Shown in pieces: positions 59,102 through 64,000 of a DNA stretch of 64,000 nt (position 1 is the stretch's first letter; every line of letters begins with the position of its first letter). Made by a program: the position numbers and the translations under genes. The notes beneath the pieces are model-generated. The model worked only from the letters and a program-made list of their open reading frames with translations. It did not search any database and was not told the origin of the DNA. The DNA is from Jeotgalicoccus saudimassiliensis (GTDB lineage: Bacteria; Bacillota; Bacilli; Staphylococcales; Salinicoccaceae): the NCBI RefSeq assembly GCF_000756715.1, contig NZ_CCSE01000001.1:1704001-1768000 (forward strand). Direction: 5' to 3'.

Positions 59102-60481
59102 ATGGCAAAACCAAAAGTATCGTTTGAATGTATGGCCTGCGGTTATGAGACGCCGAAGTGGATGGGGAAATGTCCGAACTGCGGCGCCTGGAACCAGCTT
59201 GAAGAGAAAATTGTACATAAGGAATCGGCGCCGGGCCGTGGAACCCTCGGTAAAACACCTGCCGACGACCGGTCGCGGGCATCGAAGCTGACGACTATAA
59301 AAAAACAGGACACACCGCGTACGACGACGCGCTCAGGAGAGTTTGACAGGGTGCTTGGCGGCGGTATCGTCAACGGTTCCCTGATTTTAATCGGCGGGGA
59401 TCCCGGTATCGGGAAATCGACAATACTGCTTCAGACGGCTCTGATTTTAGCGGAAAATCATCACGTGCTTTACGTTTCGGGTGAGGAATCGCTCGAACAG
59501 ATTAAAATGCGTGCAGACCGTATCACGGACAAGCCGTCCGATCTGGCGGTATTTTGTGAAACGAACCTGTTGTATATCCACGATGAAATTAAGCGCCAGA
59601 AGCCGGACTTTTTAATTATCGACTCGATTCAGACGGTTTTCCATCCGGATGTGACGAGTGCACCGGGAAGCGTGGCGCAGGTGAGAGAAAGTACGCAATC
59701 CATTATGAATATTGCGAAGGGTAATAACATCGCAACGTTTATCGTCGGACACGTGACAAAAGACGGCCAGATTGCCGGACCGCGTCTCCTCGAACATATG
59801 GTGGATACTGTACTGTACTTTGAAGGTGACCAGCACCATACTTACCGTATACTCCGCGCAGTAAAAAACCGTTTCGGTTCGACGAATGAGATGGGTATTT
59901 TTGAAATGAAAGCCAAAGGGCTTGAAGAAGTATTAAACCCGTCGGAAATTTTCCTTGAGGAACGTTCGAAAAATGCACCGGGCTCGGCAATCGTTGCCAC
60001 GATGGAAGGAACCCGTGCAATGCTCGTTGAAGTGCAGTCGCTCGTTACGCCGACGCATTTCCATAACCCGAGACGCATGGCGACCGGAGTGGACACCAAC
60101 AGACTGTCGCTGTTAATGGCAGTGCTTGAAAAATCGGAAGGGCTGCTCATGCAGCAGCATGATGCGTATATTAAAGTCGCCGGCGGAGTAAAACTCGATG
60201 AGCCGGCTGTTGATTTAAGTGTCATTATCAGTATTGCATCGAGCTTCCAGAATATTGCCGTACGCGGTGATGACTGCTTTATCGGGGAAGTGGGGCTGAC
60301 AGGTGAAATCAGACGGGTGACGAAAATCGAACAGCGTCTGCAGGAAGCTGCGAAGCTCGGTTTTAAACGCGCGATTGTGCCTGCTTCCAATTTGAGTGGT
60401 GTGGAAGTGCCTGCCGGCATTGAAGCGATTGGTGTAAAAACACTGAAACAGGCAATTAAACACGCACAGCATAAAGACTAA
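59102..60481 (+). CDS. radA: DNA repair protein RadA
   Basis: 459 aa. N-terminal zinc finger [23 protein letters not shown]-loop [11 protein letters not shown] near 99-109, the RadA motif KNRFGSTNE near 257-265, and a C-terminal Lon-like domain ([32 protein letters not shown]). A RecA-like motor that extends heteroduplex DNA during recombination. No disA follows it. Confidence 0.96.
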   Translation: MAKPKVSFECMACGYETPKWMGKCPNCGAWNQLEEKIVHKESAPGRGTLGKTPADDRSRASKLTTIKKQDTPRTTTRSGEFDRVLGGGIVNGSLILIGGDPGIGKSTILLQTALILAENHHVLYVSGEESLEQIKMRADRITDKPSDLAVFCETNLLYIHDEIKRQKPDFLIIDSIQTVFHPDVTSAPGSVAQVRESTQSIMNIAKGNNIATFIVGHVTKDGQIAGPRLLEHMVDTVLYFEGDQHHTYRILRAVKNRFGSTNEMGIFEMKAKGLEEVLNPSEIFLEERSKNAPGSAIVATMEGTRAMLVEVQSLVTPTHFHNPRRMATGVDTNRLSLLMAVLEKSEGLLMQQHDAYIKVAGGVKLDEPAVDLSVIISIASSFQNIAVRGDDCFIGEVGLTGEIRRVTKIEQRLQEAAKLGFKRAIVPASNLSGVEVPAGIEAIGVKTLKQAIKHAQHKD

Positions 60482-60494
60482 AAGGAGGGATAAA

Positions 60495-61553
60495 ATGCTC
60501 AAATATTTACTGTATGTAGTTTACATACTGGTCGGCATCTCACTCGGGGTATGGCTGATTCCGGAACTGCAGATTCTGCTGCCTTTTGAAGTGCCGAGGA
60601 TATTCAATAACATGCTGATAAGCGGCACGCTCGGTGTTCTGCTGTTTTTCCTGCTGTTTGGCTGGACGCTGACGCACGCCCATAATTTTCTGAAGAAAAG
60701 TGAAGGTTACCTGCTGTCGAGAAGTCTTGTCGAAATCGTTTTCGCCACACTTGGAATGGTACTGGGACTCGTAATCGCTGTCTTAATATCTCTTTTAATC
60801 AATACACTGGACATTCCATTAATTGGCGAAATCGTACCGATTGTGTTTGCGGTTGTGCTCGGTTATTTAGGATTTATGATCGGCCTCCGAAAATTCAGCG
60901 AAGTGCTCGATTTTTTTCCGAGAGCTTCCCAGAAAGCAAAGCTTGACGGCACGCAGCCGGCACTGAAGAAGTTTATCGATACGAGTGTTATTATCGACGG
61001 GCGCATTATCGACGTTGTCGATACGGGGTTCCTTGAAGGTGAAATTATTATTCCGCAGTTTGTGCTCGATGAACTGCAGCTGATTGCAGATGCAACCGAC
61101 CCGGTGAAACGCGAGAAGGGTCAGCGCGGTCTGGACATGCTGAATGCACTGCAGGAAAAAAGTGATAACGTACGCATTGAGCCTGTATCTTATGACAAGC
61201 TCGATGTCGATCAGCAGCTGATCGATATTGCGAAGAGAGAGAAGGGTGCAATTTTAACGACGGATTATAATCTGAACAAAATATGCCAGCTTCACGATAT
61301 TCCTGTACTTAACGTCAATGCACTGAGCGGCGCGATAAAAACTGTCGTCGTCCAGGGGGATGCTTTCGAACTGTTTGTCTCGAAAACAGGAAAAGAGGAA
61401 AACCAGGGTGTCGGTTATCTCGATGACGGTACCATGGTCGTAGTCGAGAACGGCGAAAACTTAATTAATCAAATGGTGCCTGTCATCGTGACAAGCGTAC
61501 TGCAGACGAATTCGGGACGAATCGTCTTTGCGAAACTGGAGAAGAACAAATGA
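60495..61553 (+). CDS. yacL: PIN/TRAM-domain membrane protein YacL
   Basis: 352 aa. Four N-terminal membrane helices (to about residue 130), a PIN nuclease-like domain from about 158 (KKFIDTSVIIDGRIIDVVDTGFLEGEIIIPQFVLDELQLIAD, with acidic residues of the active site), and a TRAM domain near the end (GKEENQGVGYLDDGTMVVVENGENLI). Predicted RNA-binding ribonuclease; role unknown. radA-yacL-ispD order is conserved in Staphylococcus. Confidence 0.93.
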   Translation: MLKYLLYVVYILVGISLGVWLIPELQILLPFEVPRIFNNMLISGTLGVLLFFLLFGWTLTHAHNFLKKSEGYLLSRSLVEIVFATLGMVLGLVIAVLISLLINTLDIPLIGEIVPIVFAVVLGYLGFMIGLRKFSEVLDFFPRASQKAKLDGTQPALKKFIDTSVIIDGRIIDVVDTGFLEGEIIIPQFVLDELQLIADATDPVKREKGQRGLDMLNALQEKSDNVRIEPVSYDKLDVDQQLIDIAKREKGAILTTDYNLNKICQLHDIPVLNVNALSGAIKTVVVQGDAFELFVSKTGKEENQGVGYLDDGTMVVVENGENLINQMVPVIVTSVLQTNSGRIVFAKLEKNK

Positions 61554-62221
61554 AATATACAGTAATTATTCCGGCCGCGGGAATGGGTGCCCGCATGGGG
61601 CTCGGATTTAACAAAGTGCTCCTGGAAATTGAAGGAGAACCCGTCATTAAACGCACTGTCAGACAGTTCACAGAAGACCCGGACTGCGAAGCGATTCACC
61701 TTGCAGTGAGAGCCGGGGAAACAGAAGTAATGGCTGAAATGTTTTCGGATAACGAGAAAATTGCCGGCATTCATCTCGGCGGTGCCGAACGTCAGGACAG
61801 CATTTATAATGCGCTGGTGAATGTTGAAAATGCCGATTATGTGTTTGTGCATGACGGTGCGAGACCGTTCGTCACACCGGAGGTGCTGGAACGTCTGAAA
61901 GATAAAGTCATTGAAACCGGTGCGGTGATATGCGGTGTTAAAACGAAAGATACACTGAAGCGCGTCATCGACGGCAAAGTAACAGAAACGCTGATTCGCG
62001 ACGAGGTCGTTGCGGTGCATACACCGCAGGCATTTGAATACCGTATTTTAAAACAGGCGTATGCACATGCGAAAGCACGTAATCTCGAGGTGACGGATGA
62101 CTCGATGATGGTTGAGGCGACGGGCAAAGAAGTCTACTTAGTCGAATCGACTTATGATAATATTAAAATAACGACAAGCGAAGATCTGCAGCTTGCGCAT
62201 ATGATTCTTAAAGGAAAGTAG
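61550..62221 (+). CDS. ispD: 2-C-methyl-D-erythritol 4-phosphate cytidylyltransferase
   Basis: 223 aa, ATGA overlap with yac[24 protein letters not shown] binds [13 protein letters not shown] and [14 protein letters not shown] are conserved. MEP-pathway step 3. Followed by ispF after 7 bp. Together with ispE at 25.4 kb it shows that this organism uses the MEP route, whereas Staphylococcus aureus uses mevalonate. Confidence 0.95.
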   Translation: MKYTVIIPAAGMGARMGLGFNKVLLEIEGEPVIKRTVRQFTEDPDCEAIHLAVRAGETEVMAEMFSDNEKIAGIHLGGAERQDSIYNALVNVENADYVFVHDGARPFVTPEVLERLKDKVIETGAVICGVKTKDTLKRVIDGKVTETLIRDEVVAVHTPQAFEYRILKQAYAHAKARNLEVTDDSMMVEATGKEVYLVESTYDNIKITTSEDLQLAHMILKGK

Positions 62222-62228
62222 TGAGAAA

Positions 62229-62711
62229 ATGAGGATCGGTCACGGTTATGATGTGCATGCATTTGATGCATCCCGTCCGCTTATTTTAGGCGGTATGGAA
62301 ATTCCCCACGACTTCGGGTTAAAAGGGCATTCCGATGCGGATGTGCTGCTGCATACAATTACAGATTCAATACTGGGTGCACTGGCGCTCGGTGACATCG
62401 GGAAGTTTTTCCCGGATACAGACGAGAAATTTAAAGATGCGGATTCGCGTGTGCTGCTCGGTGAAGTAGTCGCAATGATGCATGAAAAAGGTTATGAAAT
62501 CGGCAATATCGATGCAGTTGTGATTGCTGAAAGGCCGAAATTAAGAGGGTATATTGACGACATGCGCGAAAATGTTGCAGCGCTTTTGAAGACGGATATG
62601 TCAAATGTTAATATTAAGGCAACAACATCTGAAAAACTGGGGTTTACAGGCAGAGAAGAAGGCATCGCGAGTGAAGCGGTCGTCTTACTTCAAAAACAGG
62701 AGGCAAAATAA
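62229..62711 (+). CDS. ispF: 2-C-methyl-D-erythritol 2,4-cyclodiphosphate synthase
   Basis: 160 aa. [22 protein letters not shown] and [32 protein letters not shown] carry the zinc-binding residues; [20 protein letters not shown] at the end. MEP-pathway cyclase. It overlaps gltX by 1 bp. Confidence 0.96.
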   Translation: MRIGHGYDVHAFDASRPLILGGMEIPHDFGLKGHSDADVLLHTITDSILGALALGDIGKFFPDTDEKFKDADSRVLLGEVVAMMHEKGYEIGNIDAVVIAERPKLRGYIDDMRENVAALLKTDMSNVNIKATTSEKLGFTGREEGIASEAVVLLQKQEAK

Positions 62712-64000
62712 TGAGTAAAGTAAGAGTGAGATACGCACCAAGTCCGACCGGATTCCTGCACATCGGTAACGCACGTGCAGCACTGTTTAACTATTTATTC
62801 GCACGCCATCACGGCGGAGACTTCATCATCCGGATTGAGGATACAGACAAGGCAAGACACGTTGATGAAGGAGAGGAGTCTCAGCTGAACTACTTGAAGT
62901 GGCTCGGTATTGAGTGGGATGAAAGCGTCGACGTCGGAGGGGATTACGGCCCGTACCGTCAGTCTGAGCGCGGAGATATTTATGCACCATACATTCAAAA
63001 ATTACTGGATAACAACCTGGCATACCGCTGCTATATGACGTCTGAGGAGCTTGAAGCTGAAAGGGAAGAACAGCTTAAAAACGGACAGACACCGATGTAC
63101 GGAGGCAAACATGCGAACCTGACAGCTGAACAGGAAGAAGCATTCAAAGCCGAAGGCAGAGAACCGTCGATCCGTCTCCGTGTGCCGAAAGATAAGACGT
63201 ACACATTCAACGATATGGTTAAAGGCGACGTATCGTTTGATTCAAACGGTTTCGGCGACTGGGTTATCGTGAAAAAAGACGGTGTGCCGACATACAACTT
63301 TGCTGTTGTAATCGATGATCATGAAATGGAAATCACCCACGTACTTCGCGGTGACGACCATATTTCAAACACACCGAAACAGATGATGGTTTACGAACTG
63401 CTTGATCTGCCGCTGCCGGCATTCGGCCATACGGCATTAATCGTTAACGAAGAGAAGAAAAAATTATCAAAACGCGACGCTTCAATCATTCAGTTCATCG
63501 AACAGTATGAAGCGCTCGGCTATCTGCCGGATGCGATGTTTAACTTTATCGCGCTGCTCGGCTGGTCTCCGGAAGGTGAAGAGGAAATTTTCACTAAGGA
63601 AGAACTGATAGCGAATTTTGATGAAAACAGATTGTCAAAAGCGTCTGCGTTTTTCGATAATCAGAAATTAATGTGGATTAACAACCAGTACATGAAACAG
63701 AAAAATTCTGAAGAAATTTTCGAGATGGCACTGCCGTTCCTGAAAGAGGCGGGCAGAATTTCAGAAAACCCGGATGAGACTGAACTGGACTGGGCGCGTA
63801 AGCTTGTGCAGCTGTATCAGCCGCAGATGAGCTACGCTGCTGAAATTACAGCACTTTCTGAGCAGTTCTTTAAAGATCACGTGGAGTTTGATGAGGAAGC
63901 ATCGGAAGTGCTTCGTCAGGAACATATTCCTGAACTGATGACTGCACTTTTCGAACATTTCACAGCACTTGAAGACTTCTCTCCTGAAGGTATTAAAGCA
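62711..64000 (+). CDS. gltX: Glutamyl-tRNA synthetase, 3' end cut by window edge
   Basis: 430 codons open to the right edge with no stop; the family is about 480-490 aa. Class I signatures [20 protein letters not shown] at 7-26 and [13 protein letters not shown] near 250-262. Charges tRNA-Glu (and in Gram-positives often tRNA-Gln for later amidation). ATG 62711 overlaps the ispF stop. ispD-ispF-gltX order is conserved with Bacillus. Confidence 0.96.
   Translation, partial: MSKVRVRYAPSPTGFLHIGNARAALFNYLFARHHGGDFIIRIEDTDKARHVDEGEESQLNYLKWLGIEWDESVDVGGDYGPYRQSERGDIYAPYIQKLLDNNLAYRCYMTSEELEAEREEQLKNGQTPMYGGKHANLTAEQEEAFKAEGREPSIRLRVPKDKTYTFNDMVKGDVSFDSNGFGDWVIVKKDGVPTYNFAVVIDDHEMEITHVLRGDDHISNTPKQMMVYELLDLPLPAFGHTALIVNEEKKKLSKRDASIIQFIEQYEALGYLPDAMFNFIALLGWSPEGEEEIFTKEELIANFDENRLSKASAFFDNQKLMWINNQYMKQKNSEEIFEMALPFLKEAGRISENPDETELDWARKLVQLYQPQMSYAAEITALSEQFFKDHVEFDEEASEVLRQEHIPELMTALFEHFTALEDFSPEGIKA

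Noticed and set aside
60481-60495. A missing disA gene as a deletion
   Set aside because: Staphylococci lack disA at this position, so radA-yacL adjacency is normal for the family.

Overview
The window looks like a chromosomal segment of a low-GC Gram-positive bacterium of the family Staphylococcaceae. Much of the gene order matches the conserved replication-proximal block of Staphylococcus/Bacillus: SRP RNA-dnaX-ebfC-recR-rrn, tmk-pstA-holB-ricT-yabA, metG-tatD-rnmV-rsmA-veg, ispE-purR-ridA-spoVG-glmU-prs-rplY-pth-mfd, divIC-tilS-hpt-ftsH-hslO-cysK-folPBK-lysS, nupC/ctsR-mcsA-mcsB-clpC, radA-yacL-ispD-ispF-gltX. There is no disA between radA and yacL and no sporulation gene such as bofA after recR, which fits Staphylococcaceae better than Bacillus. 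Several proteins end in acidic tails and a SigB-type promoter precedes a stress protein. A salt-tolerant relative such as Jeotgalicoccus or Salinicoccus is my guess; genus is not proven.

Layout. 0-4.1 kb: accessory genes (frataxin-like DUF1801 protein, YflT/DUF2382 stress protein, YehR-type lipoprotein, lone ABC ATPase, repeat-rich membrane-anchored protein). 4.15-7.2 kb: SRP RNA and dnaX-ebfC-recR. 7.2-8.0 kb: an rRNA locus with two intact promoters and an intact 5S gene, but with the 16S cut after about 150 nt and joined to the last 40 nt of 23S. 8.0-14.1 kb: decarboxylase-tmk-pstA-holB-ricT-yabA-trmN6-GIY-YIG-rsmI run. 14.2-19.3 kb: abrB, metG, tatD, rnmV, rsmA, veg. 19.4-25.2 kb: accessory island in the veg-ispE junction, with a flavin monooxygenase/FMN reductase set and a four-gene ABC exporter operon whose regulator fuses a degenerate ABC ATPase to a LytTR DNA-binding domain. 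25.4-47.1 kb: housekeeping block (isoprenoid, purine control, cell envelope, translation, repair, proteostasis, folate). 47.3-49.0 kb: NERD-domain protein, eight 41-bp hairpin-forming tandem repeats, and a Val-Gly-Ile tRNA cluster. 49.1-52.6 kb: murT without gatD, a ZIP transporter and nupC. 52.9-57.4 kb: the CtsR regulon operon. 57.4-64 kb: a solitary trpE-like gene facing clpC, then radA-yacL-ispD-ispF-gltX, with gltX running off the end.

The most notable signals are the truncated rRNA operon (real deletion or assembly join), the ABC-like/LytTR regulator with a phased set of LytTR-type sites inside its own operon, the 41-bp palindromic repeat array, murT lacking its usual partner, and the recurrence of acidic C-terminal tails. 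No insertion sequence, integrase, phage gene or CRISPR array was seen. All calls come from reading the sequence; no database search was run.
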